Part shown: one piece after another, positions 34,610 to 45,082 of the stretch
How positions within the stretch are numbered: position 1 is the first letter of the stretch
Layout: every line of letters begins with the position of its first letter
Origin: Hyphomicrobium sp.
GTDB lineage: Bacteria; Pseudomonadota; Alphaproteobacteria; Rhizobiales; Hyphomicrobiaceae
DNA length: 64,000 nucleotides
Reading direction: 5' to 3'
NCBI GenBank assembly: GCA_003987725.1
Contig: RXJH01000006.1
Span: forward strand, 62,001 to 126,000
Position numbers and translations under genes: made by a program
The notes under the pieces: model-generated
What the model was told of the DNA's origin: nothing
Seen by the model: only the letters and a program-made list of their open reading frames with translations
Database searches by the model: none

Positions 34610-37459
34610 TTGAAACGTAGTCACTTGATGTCCAGAACCGGCGCGCAGCGCAAGAGCAGCCCAACCGAATCAGTGCCGTCTGTGGCAGCCGAAATGTCGC
34701 ACAGCGATGGCGAAGCGGCCGTCTCTAACGAGGCGACGCCGTCGATGGCGCAGTATCTCGAAATCAAGGCTGCGAATCCAGACAGCCTGCTCTGGTATCG
34801 CATGGGCGATTTCTACGAACTATTTTTTGAAGATGCGGTTACCGCATCCGAAGCGCTGTCGATTGTCCTGACAAAGCGCGGCAAACATCGCGGCCAAGAC
34901 ATCCCGATGTGCGGCGTCCCCGTCCACCGGGCCGATGAGTATTTGCAGCGTTTGATCAAGAAGGGCTATCGCGTCGCTGTTTGCGAGCAGCTTGAAGATC
35001 CGGCCGAGGCCAGAAAGCGCGGCGCCAAAGCCGTCGTCAAACGCGATGTCGTCCGTCTCGTCACGCCCGGCACACTCACCGAAGACGCGCTCCTCGACGC
35101 CAAAGCGAGCAATTATCTTACAGCCGTTTTCGGTACGAAGCCGTCCGCTCGTGGAGGGGACAACGCGGAAGCACGCGTCGCGCTGGCGTCACTCGACATC
35201 TCGACAGGTGAGTTCGAGGTTGCCGAACTCTCCGCCCTTGATCTCGCGGGCGAATTGATACGCTTGGCGCCGAGCGAAGTCCTCGCTGCCGACGATCTCC
35301 TCTCCGATCAGACCTTCACGAGAACCATCGAATATTCAGGCGGCAAGACAACGCCGGTCCCATCCGCATATTTCGATAGTGCAGCCGGCGCGCGCGATCT
35401 CAAAGCCTGCCTGGGCGTCACGGACCTCGCAGGCTTCGGCACGTTCTCGCGCCATGAGCTTGCAGCCATCGGCGCCGTTCTGAAATACGTCGACCTGACA
35501 CAGATGGGCCGGAAACCGTTGATCCGCGCTCCGCGCCGGGCCGGCAGCGCCTCGCTGTTCATCGATGCCGCCAGCCGCACGAGCCTCGAACTCGTGAAGT
35601 CGTCCTCGGGCGATAAATCGTCGTCCCTACTCGGCGCGATCGACCGCACGATAACAGGCGCAGGCGCCCGCGAACTCCTGGCCCGAATTTCGAGCCCGCT
35701 GACCGATCCTGCCGCCATCGACGCGCGCCTCGACGCCGTGGGTTGCCTGCTCGCCAACCGCCTGCTGTTGGATGACATCCGCTTTCGTCTGCGCGGAACG
35801 CCCGATCTTGCGCGCGCCCTGCCGAGACTGAGTTTCGGACGTGGCGGCCCGCGCGATCTCGCAGCCGTGCGCGACGCTATCGAAGCGGCCTCGGAATGCG
35901 CCAAAATGCTGTCGGACGCGACGGCTCCGCTGCCCCTGGCGCCCGAGCTGCAATCGATCCGCGCACGCCTCACCGCGGTTCCGGCGTCGCTTGATACCGC
36001 GCTTCAGAGCGCACTTGTCGATGATCCGCCGCTGTTGAAACGCGACGGCGGCTTCGTCAAAGATGGCTACAGTCGCGATCTCGATACCGCGCGCGAACTG
36101 AGGAACGACAGCCGCCGCGTCATGGCGGAACTCGAAACGCGCTACATCGAAGAAACGGGCATCAAAGCCCTCCGCGTACGCCACAACAATATTCTGGGCT
36201 TTTATATCGAAGCGACGCAGCTCAACGCGAAACCTCTGCTCTCGCCCCCCCTGTCCGAACGCTTCAAGCACCGGCAGACGATGGCCAACGCTGTCAGATT
36301 TTCGACAGCGGAACTCCTCGAAACCGAAGGCCAGATCGCCTCCGCCAGCGAGCGCGCCCTGAACCTGGAGCAGGAAATCTTCGCGAGCCTCGCGCAAGAC
36401 ATCGGAGCTGCGAGCGAGACGCTTGGCGCGGCGGCAGGTGCCCTCGCCGAACTCGACGTCTATGCGGCGCTCGCGACGCTGGCGCTCGAACAAGGCTACG
36501 TGCGGCCGGTCACCGATCACAGCCCCGCATTCGAAATCCGTGGCGGCCGTCACCCCGTCGTCCAGCAGGCCCTGGCAAAGAGCAACGGCGCGGCCTTCAT
36601 CGAAAACGACTGCGTTCTCGGAAAGGGCGGTGCCGATGCCCCGCCAGGCTTCGACGAACTTCCCGACGCGCGCATCTGGCTTGTGACCGGACCGAACATG
36701 GCCGGCAAATCGACGTTCCTACGCCAGAACGCCCTTATCACGGTGATGGCCCAGATGGGCTCGTACGTTCCCGCACGCTCCGCCCACATCGGCATCGTCG
36801 ACCGGCTGTTCTCGCGCGTCGGCGCCTCCGATGATCTGGCGCGCGGACGCTCGACGTTCATGGTCGAAATGGTCGAAACGGCCGCGATCCTTAATCAGGC
36901 GACGGAGCGTTCTCTGGTCATCCTGGACGAGATCGGCCGCGGCACCGCGACGTTTGACGGCTTGTCGATTGCCTGGGCGACAGTCGAATATTTGCACGGG
37001 GTGACGAAGGCGCGGGCGCTCTTCGCAACCCACTATCACGAGCTGACCGCTCTGGCCCGGCGCCTCGACGGGATCGCGAACGTCACGATGGACGTTACCG
37101 AATGGCACGATAACATCGTTTTCCTGCATAAGGTTAAGCCCGGCGCCGCCGACCGCTCGTATGGTATTCAAGTCGCGAAGCTCGCGGGCCTGCCCGATAC
37201 GGTCGTCTCCCGGGCGCGTCAGGTCCTGGAGCGCTTGGAGAAGGCGGATCGTCGTCCACGCGTCGGCAACGAAGGTATCGACGATCTGCCGTTGTTCTCG
37301 GCGGCGCGGCCGACGGGCGCAGCCGCCAGCAAGGAGCCTTCAGCCGTTGAAAAGCTGCTCGACGCCATGCATCCTGATGAGCTGTCGCCGAAGGCGGCAC
37401 TCGAAAAGATGTATGAACTCAAGGCTCTTGCCGAAGCCCAGAAGAAGACGAAGCCTTGA
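34610..37459 (+). CDS. mutS: DNA mismatch repair protein MutS
   Basis: 949 residues if started at TTG 34610, which has GAGG directly upstream; an ATG lies six codons later. Binds mispairs and recruits MutL. The mismatch wedge motif is in LLWYRMGDFYELFFEDA, domain II-III helices follow, and the ABC ATPase has GPNMAGKSTFLRQNA (about residue 694), ILDEIGRGTATFDGLSIAW and ATHYHELTAL. The N-terminal ~45 residues before AQYLEIKAANP are not conserved. Its stop overlaps the TTG start of glnD (TTGA). Confidence 0.97.
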   Translation: MKRSHLMSRTGAQRKSSPTESVPSVAAEMSHSDGEAAVSNEATPSMAQYLEIKAANPDSLLWYRMGDFYELFFEDAVTASEALSIVLTKRGKHRGQDIPMCGVPVHRADEYLQRLIKKGYRVAVCEQLEDPAEARKRGAKAVVKRDVVRLVTPGTLTEDALLDAKASNYLTAVFGTKPSARGGDNAEARVALASLDISTGEFEVAELSALDLAGELIRLAPSEVLAADDLLSDQTFTRTIEYSGGKTTPVPSAYFDSAAGARDLKACLGVTDLAGFGTFSRHELAAIGAVLKYVDLTQMGRKPLIRAPRRAGSASLFIDAASRTSLELVKSSSGDKSSSLLGAIDRTITGAGARELLARISSPLTDPAAIDARLDAVGCLLANRLLLDDIRFRLRGTPDLARALPRLSFGRGGPRDLAAVRDAIEAASECAKMLSDATAPLPLAPELQSIRARLTAVPASLDTALQSALVDDPPLLKRDGGFVKDGYSRDLDTARELRNDSRRVMAELETRYIEETGIKALRVRHNNILGFYIEATQLNAKPLLSPPLSERFKHRQTMANAVRFSTAELLETEGQIASASERALNLEQEIFASLAQDIGAASETLGAAAGALAELDVYAALATLALEQGYVRPVTDHSPAFEIRGGRHPVVQQALAKSNGAAFIENDCVLGKGGADAPPGFDELPDARIWLVTGPNMAGKSTFLRQNALITVMAQMGSYVPARSAHIGIVDRLFSRVGASDDLARGRSTFMVEMVETAAILNQATERSLVILDEIGRGTATFDGLSIAWATVEYLHGVTKARALFATHYHELTALARRLDGIANVTMDVTEWHDNIVFLHKVKPGAADRSYGIQVAKLAGLPDTVVSRARQVLERLEKADRRPRVGNEGIDDLPLFSAARPTGAAASKEPSAVEKLLDAMHPDELSPKAALEKMYELKALAEAQKKTKP

Positions 37460-40257
37460 CCAATGAAACCTTGAATGAGCTCGTCCCGCCACCTTACTTC
37501 GACAAGCTCGCCGCGCGCCGCGAGCTGACCGGGCATTTCAACGCCAGCACCTCCCCGGCCGATGCGCGTCCCAAGGTACTCGACAGCCTGAAGACGATTT
37601 TGAGGAACGCGCGGGAATCGGCGCGCATCGCACTCGAAGCCGACGGCAACGGCAGACGCTGCGCGGCCGGCCTCAGCCTGTTCCAAGACGAGATGATCAG
37701 GCTGATCTACGATTACACGGTCGTCCACGTTTATCGCGCAACAAATCCCTCCGACGCCGAACGCATGGCGATTGTGGCGACCGGCGGCTACGGGCGCGGC
37801 CTCCTCGCGCCGGGCTCTGACATCGATCTCCTGTTCCTGCTTCCCTACAAACAGACGCCCTGGGGCGAGAGCGTCGCCGAATACATGCTCTATCTACTCT
37901 GGGACTTGGGCTTCAAAGTCGGCCACGCGACGCGCACGGTCGAGCAATGTCTGAAGCTCGGCCTCGCCGACATCACGATACGCACCGCCCTTCTCGATTC
38001 CCGGCTCATCCTCGGCGACAAGCAACTCTTTGCCGAATTCGAGGATCGCTTCCGCTCCGAAGTCGTTGCCGGCACCGCACGCCAATTCATCGACGCCAAG
38101 ATGGCTGAGCGCGACGAGCGAACGCGCCGCGCCGGCGAAAGCCGCTACAAGGTCGAGCCAAACATCAAGGACGGCAAGGGCGGCCTGCGCGACCTGCACA
38201 CACTGCAATGGCTATCGAAATACATCTTCAATCAGGAGGTCGGCGCCGCCGCCGTCGAAGCCGGAATTTTCACGCCCGAAGAGGTGCAGACCTTCCGCCG
38301 CTGTGAAGATTTCCTCTGGCGCGTGCGCTGCTTCTTACACTTCCTGACGGGACGCGCCGAAGAAGTCCTTTCATTCGAAGTGCAGCCCGCAATGGCGCAA
38401 AGCCTCGGCTACACCTCGCGCGACGGTCTACGCGCCGTCGAGCGCTTCATGAAGCACTACTTCCTCATCGCCAAAGACGTCGGCGACCTGACGACGATCC
38501 TCTGCGGCGCGCTCGAAATGCAGCAGCTGAAGACGTCGCCCGGCTTCAAGCGGCTCCTCAATCCGCTGAGCTGGAAGCTCCGGCGCGAGGTCCGCCAGAA
38601 AACCGATTTCCGCATCGATAATGACCGCCTGAATATCGCCGACGCTGATGTCTTCGTTCGCGACCCGGTCAATCTCATCCGCTTCTTCGCACAGGCCGCG
38701 AATACCGGCGCCTATCTCCATCCCGACGCGATCCGCCTGCTTCGTGGCTCACTTCGCCTTATCGACGACAAGCTCCGGCACGACCCCGAAGCCAACAGCA
38801 TTTTCCTTTCGCTGTTGACGGCACACGGAAACCCGGAGGCATCCCTCCGCCATATGAACGAAGCGGGCGTACTCGGCCGCTTTCTGCCCGAGTTCGGCCG
38901 CATCGTCGCGATGATGCAGTTCAACATGTATCATCACTACACGGTCGATGAGCACCTGTTGCGTACGCTCGGCAACATCGTCGCCATCGAGCGCGGCGAG
39001 CTTGCGGCCGATTTGCCGCTTTCGACCGCCATCTTCTCGTCGATCCAGAACCGCCGCGCCCTGCTCGTTGCGGCATTCCTTCATGATATCGGCAAGGGCC
39101 GGAAGGAAAGTCACTCGACCGTCGGCGCCCGCATCGCGCGCAAGGTCTGCCCGAGGCTCGGCATGACGGCTGCCGAAACGGAACTTGTCGCGTGGCTCAT
39201 CCAGGAGCACCTGACGATGAGCAACTTCGCGCATTCACGCGATATCTCCGACCCCGACACGATCCGTGCTTTCGCCAACATCGTGCAAAGTCCGGAACGC
39301 CTGAAGCTGCTTTTGCTGTTGACCTCCGCCGATATCATGGCCGTCGGCCCGGGCGTCTGGAACGGCTGGAAAGGCCAGCTTCTCCGCACGCTTTATCACG
39401 AAACCGAACCGCTCGTTGCAGGCGGCCACACGCAAGCTCCGCGCGCCGAACGGATCGAACAGGCGCAAGCCGCATTGCGGAGCGCCCTCTCCGATTGGCC
39501 GACTGACAGCGTCGATAGCTTTATTGCCCGGCACTATCAGAACTATTGGCTCCGCACCGAACTCGCAACGCAAGTCGAGCATGCGAACGTGGTGCGCGAC
39601 GCCATGCGCTCGCATACGAAATTCGCGACCGCCATCAAGACCGACGCCTTTACGGCAATAACCGAGCTTACGGTCTTCGCGCCGAACCACGCGCGGCTTC
39701 TCTCGCTCTTCGCCGGCGCCTGTGCCGCGGCGGGCGCCAACATCGCTGGCGCGCACATCACGACGACACGCGACGGCTACGCACTCGATACCTTCCTGCT
39801 CAATCGCGAGTTCCGCGATGATGAAGACGAGCTTCGCCGCGCCCGTCGTATCATCGACACCATCGAGCGTCTGCTGACCGGCAAGGAGCAGCTTCCCGTT
39901 CTGCTTCAGAAACGGCGGATCGGATCGCGAGGCGTCGAGGCCTTTACCGTTGAGCCCGAGATCGTCATCAATAACGCGCTCTCCGATCGCCTGACGGTGC
40001 TCGAAGTTTCCGGCCGCGACCGTCCGGGTCTCCTTTACGAGCTGACGTCCGTCCTTTCGGATCTGTCGCTCGACATCGCCTCGGCGCACGTCACGACATT
40101 CGGCGAAAAGGCCGTTGACGTCTTTTATGTGACCGATCTGGTCGGCAAGCAGATCGTGAATGAAACCCGGCAAGCTGCCCTACGAGCGCGATTGCAATCC
40201 GTTCTCGATCCGCTAACCGAACCTGTGAAGAGTACGTCTGAGCCTGCCCGCGCCTGA
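37456..40257 (+). CDS. glnD: [protein-PII] uridylyltransferase / uridylyl-removing enzyme
   Basis: 933 residues from TTG 37456, which overlaps the mutS stop by four bases. The nitrogen sensor uridylylates PII at low glutamine and removes UMP at high glutamine. The nucleotidyltransferase motif GGYGRGLLAPGSDIDLLF begins near residue 110, the HD hydrolase motif HDIGKGRKESHS near 542, and two ACT domains near 735-800 and 845-915 bind glutamine. All key residues are present. Confidence 0.98.
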   Translation: MTNETLNELVPPPYFDKLAARRELTGHFNASTSPADARPKVLDSLKTILRNARESARIALEADGNGRRCAAGLSLFQDEMIRLIYDYTVVHVYRATNPSDAERMAIVATGGYGRGLLAPGSDIDLLFLLPYKQTPWGESVAEYMLYLLWDLGFKVGHATRTVEQCLKLGLADITIRTALLDSRLILGDKQLFAEFEDRFRSEVVAGTARQFIDAKMAERDERTRRAGESRYKVEPNIKDGKGGLRDLHTLQWLSKYIFNQEVGAAAVEAGIFTPEEVQTFRRCEDFLWRVRCFLHFLTGRAEEVLSFEVQPAMAQSLGYTSRDGLRAVERFMKHYFLIAKDVGDLTTILCGALEMQQLKTSPGFKRLLNPLSWKLRREVRQKTDFRIDNDRLNIADADVFVRDPVNLIRFFAQAANTGAYLHPDAIRLLRGSLRLIDDKLRHDPEANSIFLSLLTAHGNPEASLRHMNEAGVLGRFLPEFGRIVAMMQFNMYHHYTVDEHLLRTLGNIVAIERGELAADLPLSTAIFSSIQNRRALLVAAFLHDIGKGRKESHSTVGARIARKVCPRLGMTAAETELVAWLIQEHLTMSNFAHSRDISDPDTIRAFANIVQSPERLKLLLLLTSADIMAVGPGVWNGWKGQLLRTLYHETEPLVAGGHTQAPRAERIEQAQAALRSALSDWPTDSVDSFIARHYQNYWLRTELATQVEHANVVRDAMRSHTKFATAIKTDAFTAITELTVFAPNHARLLSLFAGACAAAGANIAGAHITTTRDGYALDTFLLNREFRDDEDELRRARRIIDTIERLLTGKEQLPVLLQKRRIGSRGVEAFTVEPEIVINNALSDRLTVLEVSGRDRPGLLYELTSVLSDLSLDIASAHVTTFGEKAVDVFYVTDLVGKQIVNETRQAALRARLQSVLDPLTEPVKSTSEPARA

Positions 40258-40462
40258 CGAATGCGGCGAATTCCCTGGGAAGCCGGACCGGGAAGCCGAA
40301 AATGCAGCGAACCGGGCGAGACGCCGCCGTGACCCGGCGGCCACGGCCCACAGTCGAGAGGCATTAGGACATCAAATTGCCGGATGTTTCCGGCCGTAAG
40401 CCGGTTTAAGAGGGCGAATCTTTCGCCTTGGCGCCAAAAAGCGAACAGTAAGCTTCCAATCG

Positions 40463-42043
40463 ATGAAACTTTATAAATCGTTCGCGACCGTCGGCGGCCT
40501 TACCCTCCTCAGCCGAGTCTTCGGCTTCATGCGCGACATCCTGATCGCAGCCACGCTTGGATCGGGATGGGTGGCCGACGCATTCGTCGTCGCCTTCCGC
40601 TTCCCGAACCTCTTCCGCCGTCTCTTTGGCGAGGGCGCCTTCAACTCCGCATTCGTGCCGATCTTTGCCAAGAAGCTCGAAGGCGACGGCAAAGAAGCCG
40701 CCCGCAGGTTCGCCGAAGACGCGATGGCGGGCCTCCTCTTCGTACTGCTCATCGTCACGATCGTCGCCGAACTCGCGATGCCGGTTTTGATGTACGGCCT
40801 GGCGCCGGGCTTCGACGTCACACCAGAGAAGTTCGATCTCTCCGTGCTGCTGACACGGATCACGATGCCCTATCTGCTGTGCATGTCGCTCGTCGCCCTG
40901 ATGTCGGGCGCGCTGAACTCCGTCGGCCGCTTTGCCGAGAGCGCTTCCGTCTCGATCGTCCTCAACGGCGCGATGATGATCGCGACGCTGATCTCGCTCT
41001 GGCTCGGTTACCGTGCGGGGCCCGAAGCCGGCATCATCCAGGCTTGGGGCGTGTTCGCAGCCGGATTTCTCCAGCTTTTGCTTCTGATTTGGGGCATGAA
41101 CCGCGCCGGAATGAATCTTGCGATCCGCCGGCCAAAGCTGACCCCGGATGTTCGCAAACTCGTACGGCTCGGGGTCCCCGGCGTCATCTCCGGCGGCGTG
41201 ACGCAGCTCAATATCGCCATCGGCACCGTCATTGCTTCGCTTCAGCCGGGAGCCGTTTCGCATCTCTACTACGCCGACCGTGTTTATGAGTTGCCGCTAG
41301 CAATCGTCGGCATAGCGATCGGCATCGTTCTCCTGCCCGACGTCGCGCGCCAGTTGCGAAGCGGCAATACGGCCGGCGTCATGGACAGCCAAAATCGTTC
41401 GCTCGAATTCGCGCTGCTGCTGACGATACCGGCAGCGCTCGCTCTCGCAGCCATCCCGGTCGATATAACGCGCGTCCTCTTCGAACGCGGCGCGTTCAGC
41501 GCGGCCGACACCAAAGTCACGGCATCCGTGCTCGCGATTTTTGCTCTTGGCCTCCCGGCATTCGTGATGATCAAGGTCTTCTCGCCTGCCTATTACGCGC
41601 GCGAAGACACGAAGACGCCGATGCGCTACGCAACGATCAGTCTCACGGCGAACACCGTCGGCTCGATCGCGTTGTTCTTCCTGTTGCGCCATCTCGGCAT
41701 GATGCCCCAGCTCGGCATCGCCATCGCGACGGCGATTGGTGGCTGGCTCAACGCTTACCTGCTGTGGTCGACCCTACGGCGCCGCGGCGACTTCATCATC
41801 GACGGCCGGCTCAAACGGAACGTCCCTTTGATCCTGTTTTCGAGCGTCGCCATGGTCGTCGCTCTGCTGGGTGCAAGTCATATGCTCGCGCCACACCTCG
41901 ATCACAGCGGCGGATTCTTCGTAAAGGCGTCATTCCTGGCCGTCGAAATTGGCGTCGGACTGGGCGTCTTCGCAGTTCTGATTTTTGCGACAGGCGTCAT
42001 GTCCATCGGACAGCTCGGCCGCCTGACGCGCCGCGGGAGCTAG
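40463..42043 (+). CDS. murJ: lipid II flippase MurJ (MviN)
   Basis: 526 residues with about 14 membrane helices. Flips lipid II across the inner membrane for peptidoglycan synthesis. It starts KSFATVGGLTLLSRVFGFMRDILIAATLG and carries FRFPNLFRRLFGEGAFNSAFVP with the conserved basic residues and the MOP-superfamily fold; later AYYAREDTKTPMRYA is also diagnostic. It lies 205 bp after glnD, and the gap contains only weak GC-rich hairpins such as 40323-40341. Confidence 0.97.
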   Translation: MKLYKSFATVGGLTLLSRVFGFMRDILIAATLGSGWVADAFVVAFRFPNLFRRLFGEGAFNSAFVPIFAKKLEGDGKEAARRFAEDAMAGLLFVLLIVTIVAELAMPVLMYGLAPGFDVTPEKFDLSVLLTRITMPYLLCMSLVALMSGALNSVGRFAESASVSIVLNGAMMIATLISLWLGYRAGPEAGIIQAWGVFAAGFLQLLLLIWGMNRAGMNLAIRRPKLTPDVRKLVRLGVPGVISGGVTQLNIAIGTVIASLQPGAVSHLYYADRVYELPLAIVGIAIGIVLLPDVARQLRSGNTAGVMDSQNRSLEFALLLTIPAALALAAIPVDITRVLFERGAFSAADTKVTASVLAIFALGLPAFVMIKVFSPAYYAREDTKTPMRYATISLTANTVGSIALFFLLRHLGMMPQLGIAIATAIGGWLNAYLLWSTLRRRGDFIIDGRLKRNVPLILFSSVAMVVALLGASHMLAPHLDHSGGFFVKASFLAVEIGVGLGVFAVLIFATGVMSIGQLGRLTRRGS

Positions 42044-42123
42044 CAAAGGCCGCCGCCACTTGCGCTGCGGCCGCCCGCACGCGATAAGGCCGCCGGCCTT
42101 CTCTTCAACACGGTACGCACCCC

Positions 42124-43161
42124 ATGAAAATCACGCCGCGCGTTTTCTCCGGCATGCAGCCGACCGGCAGCTTGCATCTCGGCAACTATCTCGGCGCGAT
42201 GGTCAATTGGATCAAGATGCAGGAGACGCACGAATGCATCTATTGCGTCGTCGATCTGCACGCGATCACCGTGTGGCAGGACCCGGCCGAGCTGAGAAAC
42301 GCGATCCGGCAGGTAACGGCCGCCTATATCGCCGCCGGTCTCGATCCGAAGAAAAGCATCCTTTTCAATCAATCGCAGGTCAGCGCCCATGCTGAGCTTG
42401 CCTGGATCTTCAATTGCGTCGCCCGCCTCGGCTGGCTGAACCGCATGACGCAGTTCAAGGAAAAGGCCGGCAAGGATCGCGAGCAGGCGTCCGTCGGGCT
42501 CTACGCCTATCCGAACTTGATGGCTGCCGACATCCTCGCCTACCGCGCGACGCATGTGCCCGTCGGCGAAGACCAGAAGCAGCATCTGGAGCTTGCACGC
42601 GACATCGCGCAGAAGTTCAACAACGACTTTGCCGCCTCGATCATCGCGGAAGGCTTTGCCGACGGCATTTTCTTCCCGCAGCCCGAACCCGTCATCACCG
42701 GCGCCTCGACGCGGGTCATGAGCCTGCGCGACGGCTCGAAGAAAATGTCGAAATCGGATCCCTCCGATCTTTCGCGGATCAACATGACGGACGATGCGGA
42801 CACGATCGCCAAGAAGATCCAGAAGGCGAAAACCGATCCGGAACCTCTACCGAGCGACGAAGCCGGTTTTGCCGGCCGCCCCGAGGCGGAAAATCTGATC
42901 GGAATTTATGCAACCATCGTCGACAAGCCCGTCGATGCCGTGCTTGCCGAATTCGGCGGCCAGCAATTCTCCGCATTCAAAAAGGTGCTGGCCGACGCGC
43001 TCGTCGCGAAGATCGAGCCAATCGCCAACGAAATAAAGCGACTGACCGGCGATCCCGCCGAGATTGACCGCATTCTGGCCGACGGGTCGTCGCGGGCACG
43101 CGAAATCGCGACGCCGATCATGGGCAAGGTCAAGGACATCGTCGGTTTCATCCGAAGCTGA
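42124..43161 (+). CDS. trpS: tryptophan-tRNA ligase
   Basis: 345 residues, class Ic synthetase. The ATP-site motif is in [16 protein letters not shown] (HIGH variant HLGN near residue 17). The second signature KMSKS lies near residue 209 within [17 protein letters not shown], and [20 protein letters not shown] is the tryptophan-pocket helix. Follows murJ by 80 bp and is probably in one transcript with the stress-protein gene. Confidence 0.98.
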   Translation: MKITPRVFSGMQPTGSLHLGNYLGAMVNWIKMQETHECIYCVVDLHAITVWQDPAELRNAIRQVTAAYIAAGLDPKKSILFNQSQVSAHAELAWIFNCVARLGWLNRMTQFKEKAGKDREQASVGLYAYPNLMAADILAYRATHVPVGEDQKQHLELARDIAQKFNNDFAASIIAEGFADGIFFPQPEPVITGASTRVMSLRDGSKKMSKSDPSDLSRINMTDDADTIAKKIQKAKTDPEPLPSDEAGFAGRPEAENLIGIYATIVDKPVDAVLAEFGGQQFSAFKKVLADALVAKIEPIANEIKRLTGDPAEIDRILADGSSRAREIATPIMGKVKDIVGFIRS

Positions 43162-43197
43162 CCGCACTCCCCATGCTGACCGTTGCAGCGGGTGCCG

Positions 43198-43719
43198 ATG
43201 AATGGCAGCATCGCCTCCATGAAACCACGCCGCTCATTCGAAGAAGGCCATCGCCGCAAGTTCCTGATCGTCGTTGACGAGAGCCAGGAAGTTGAAAGCG
43301 CGCTTTATTACGCGGCGAGCCGCGTGCAGCGCTCCTCGGGCCTGCTTGTCATGCTCTACGTGATCGAGCCGAGCGAGCTGCAGCACTGGGCTGGGGTGCA
43401 CCAGGTGCAGCTGGACGAAGAGACGGCCAAGGCAAAGGCGCTGTTCCGGCTCTTCCGCCGCAAGCTCGCCCATGCGGGTTTCGAGAACGTCGAGGCCGAA
43501 GACGTCATTCGCGAAGGCCGGACCGCGGAAGAGATTAACCAGCTCATCGCGGAAGATGAGGATATCGCAATCCTCGTCCTCGGCGCCTCGATCGACGCCA
43601 AAGGCCCTGGGCCCCTTGTCGCTTCCCTTGCGACGGCGCGCGCCGCAGGCGGCTTCGCGGTGCCGGTGACAGTCGTCCCGGGACAACTTTCCCTCGCGGA
43701 AATCAAGGCCTTGGCCTAA
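43198..43719 (+). CDS. UspA-type universal stress protein
   Basis: 173 residues from ATG 43198; a TTG five codons upstream is possible. A single Usp alpha/beta domain: KFLIVVDESQEVESALYYAASR, LLVMLYVIEP, and a C-terminal DIAILVLGAS. Ligand motif G-x2-G-x9-G-[ST] is not clear, since IDAKGPGPLVASLATA takes that position, so ATP binding is uncertain. It lies 36 bp after trpS, an arrangement common in alphaproteobacteria. Confidence 0.85.
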   Translation: MNGSIASMKPRRSFEEGHRRKFLIVVDESQEVESALYYAASRVQRSSGLLVMLYVIEPSELQHWAGVHQVQLDEETAKAKALFRLFRRKLAHAGFENVEAEDVIREGRTAEEINQLIAEDEDIAILVLGASIDAKGPGPLVASLATARAAGGFAVPVTVVPGQLSLAEIKALA

Positions 43720-43847
43720 ATTGCCCCACCCAGGTGCCGAGGGCGATATCTCGACACGAGCAGCCGTCCTACCTATATTTGAAGCCTTCTAATCCTATCC
43801 CGCGCAGGATGGCGCGCGTGGAACCCCGACCGCGAAATGAGGCACCC

Positions 43848-44402
43848 ATGTTTATCCAGACGGAAGCCACGCCCAATCCGGCGACGCTGAAGTTCATCCC
43901 GGGACGGGATGTACTCGCCGACGGCACCGCCGATTTCCGCACGAAGACCGATGCGGCTGCTTCCCCGCTCGCGACCCGCCTCTTCGCGATCGACGGCGTT
44001 GACGGCGTGTTTCTGGGCTCCGACTTCATTTCGGTCACCAAGGGTGACATCGAGTGGCAGCACCTGAAGCCGATGGTGCTTGGCGCCATCATGGAACACT
44101 ACATGTCGGGTGCGCCCGTCTCCGAAGGCGAAGACGCCAACGACAACGCCGCTGAAAGCTATGCTCCCGAGGACGAAGCGACCGTCGCGACGATCAAGGA
44201 ATTGCTCGAAACGCGCGTTCGCCCCGCCGTCGCCCAGGATGGCGGCGACATCACGTTTTCCGGCTTCCGCGATGGCGTCGTCTATCTCCACATGCGGGGC
44301 GCCTGCTCCGGCTGCCCGAGTTCGACCGCCACCCTCCGCCACGGCATCGAAAACCTGCTGAAGCACTTCTGCCCCGATGTGCAAGCGGTGCAGCCGGTCT
44401 AA
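43848..44402 (+). CDS. NifU-family iron-sulfur scaffold/carrier protein (Nfu type)
   Basis: 184 residues from ATG 43848 with GAGG six bases upstream. The N-terminal Nfu domain starts MFIQTEATPNPATLKFIPG, as in mitochondrial NFU1. The C-terminal NifU domain has RPAVAQDGGDITFSGFRDG and the cluster-ligand motif GACSGCPSS (CxxC). It carries [4Fe-4S] clusters to target proteins. MiaB, encoded 3.4 kb downstream, is a plausible client. An intrinsic terminator follows. Confidence 0.95.
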   Translation: MFIQTEATPNPATLKFIPGRDVLADGTADFRTKTDAAASPLATRLFAIDGVDGVFLGSDFISVTKGDIEWQHLKPMVLGAIMEHYMSGAPVSEGEDANDNAAESYAPEDEATVATIKELLETRVRPAVAQDGGDITFSGFRDGVVYLHMRGACSGCPSSTATLRHGIENLLKHFCPDVQAVQPV

Positions 44403-44419
44403 GTCCTGAAATGTTCCCC

Positions 44420-44443
44420 AGAACCCCGCCCCGGCGGGGTTCT
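44420..44443 (+). terminator. intrinsic terminator after the NifU-type gene
   Basis: AGAACCCCGCC and GGCGGGGTTCT are perfect 11-base complements with only CC between them, giving a 10-bp stem with a four-base loop, then TCGTATTTGG. It lies 17 bases after the stop. Confidence 0.7.
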
Positions 44444-44477
44444 TCGTATTTGGCCCCCAAAACGCGCGAGGAAAAAA

Positions 44478-45068
44478 GTGGCTGAGCCGCTCGATAGTGC
44501 TGCAATCGACCAATTGTTCGATAAGGCTCGAACCAACAACAAATGGCAGCCTCGCGAGGTGCCCGACGCGCTCCTCCGCCAGGTCGTCGAGCATATGCGG
44601 TGGGCCCCGACGAGCGCCAACTGCTCGCCTGCGCGCTTCGTCTTCGTCAGATCGCCGGAAGCCAAAGCGCGGCTTAAGCCGCACCTGAGCGCCGGAAACG
44701 TGGATAAGACAATGGCCGCACCGGTAACGGCCATTATTGGCTACGATTTGAACTTCTATGAAGCCCTGCCACGGCTCTATCCGCCAGCTGACGCCAGAAG
44801 CTGGTTCGCGGGCAAAAAGCAGCACGCCGATACAACCGCCTTTCGCAATGGGTCGCTCCAGGGCGGCTATTTCATCCTGGCGGCCCGCGCGCTCGGGCTC
44901 GACTGCGGCCCAATGTCAGGCTTCCAAAACGCGGGGGTAGACGCCGAGTTCTTTACCGGAACTGAAATTAAGTCGAATTTCCTCTGTAATCTGGGCTACG
45001 GGGATCCGGCGGGGGTCTATCCCCGCTCACCACGATTTGACTTCGACGAAATCGCCACGATCGTTTAA
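44478..45068 (+). CDS. nitroreductase-family flavoprotein, malonic semialdehyde reductase (RutE/HadB)-like
   Basis: 196 residues from GTG 44478, preceded by GAGGAAAA. The FMN-dependent nitroreductase fold shows [60 protein letters not shown] and a C-terminal FLCNLGYGD. These features match the RutE/HadB subfamily, which reduces malonic semialdehyde in pyrimidine degradation. No rut genes are nearby, so the physiological substrate is open. The tsaB gene starts 14 bp downstream. Confidence 0.87.
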   Translation: MAEPLDSAAIDQLFDKARTNNKWQPREVPDALLRQVVEHMRWAPTSANCSPARFVFVRSPEAKARLKPHLSAGNVDKTMAAPVTAIIGYDLNFYEALPRLYPPADARSWFAGKKQHADTTAFRNGSLQGGYFILAARALGLDCGPMSGFQNAGVDAEFFTGTEIKSNFLCNLGYGDPAGVYPRSPRFDFDEIATIV

Positions 45069-45082
45069 AAGCTCCGCCCGGA

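Noticed and set aside
40323-40341. GCCGCCG/CGGCGGC hairpin between glnD and murJ
   Set aside because: No T-run on either side and a common composition in this DNA.
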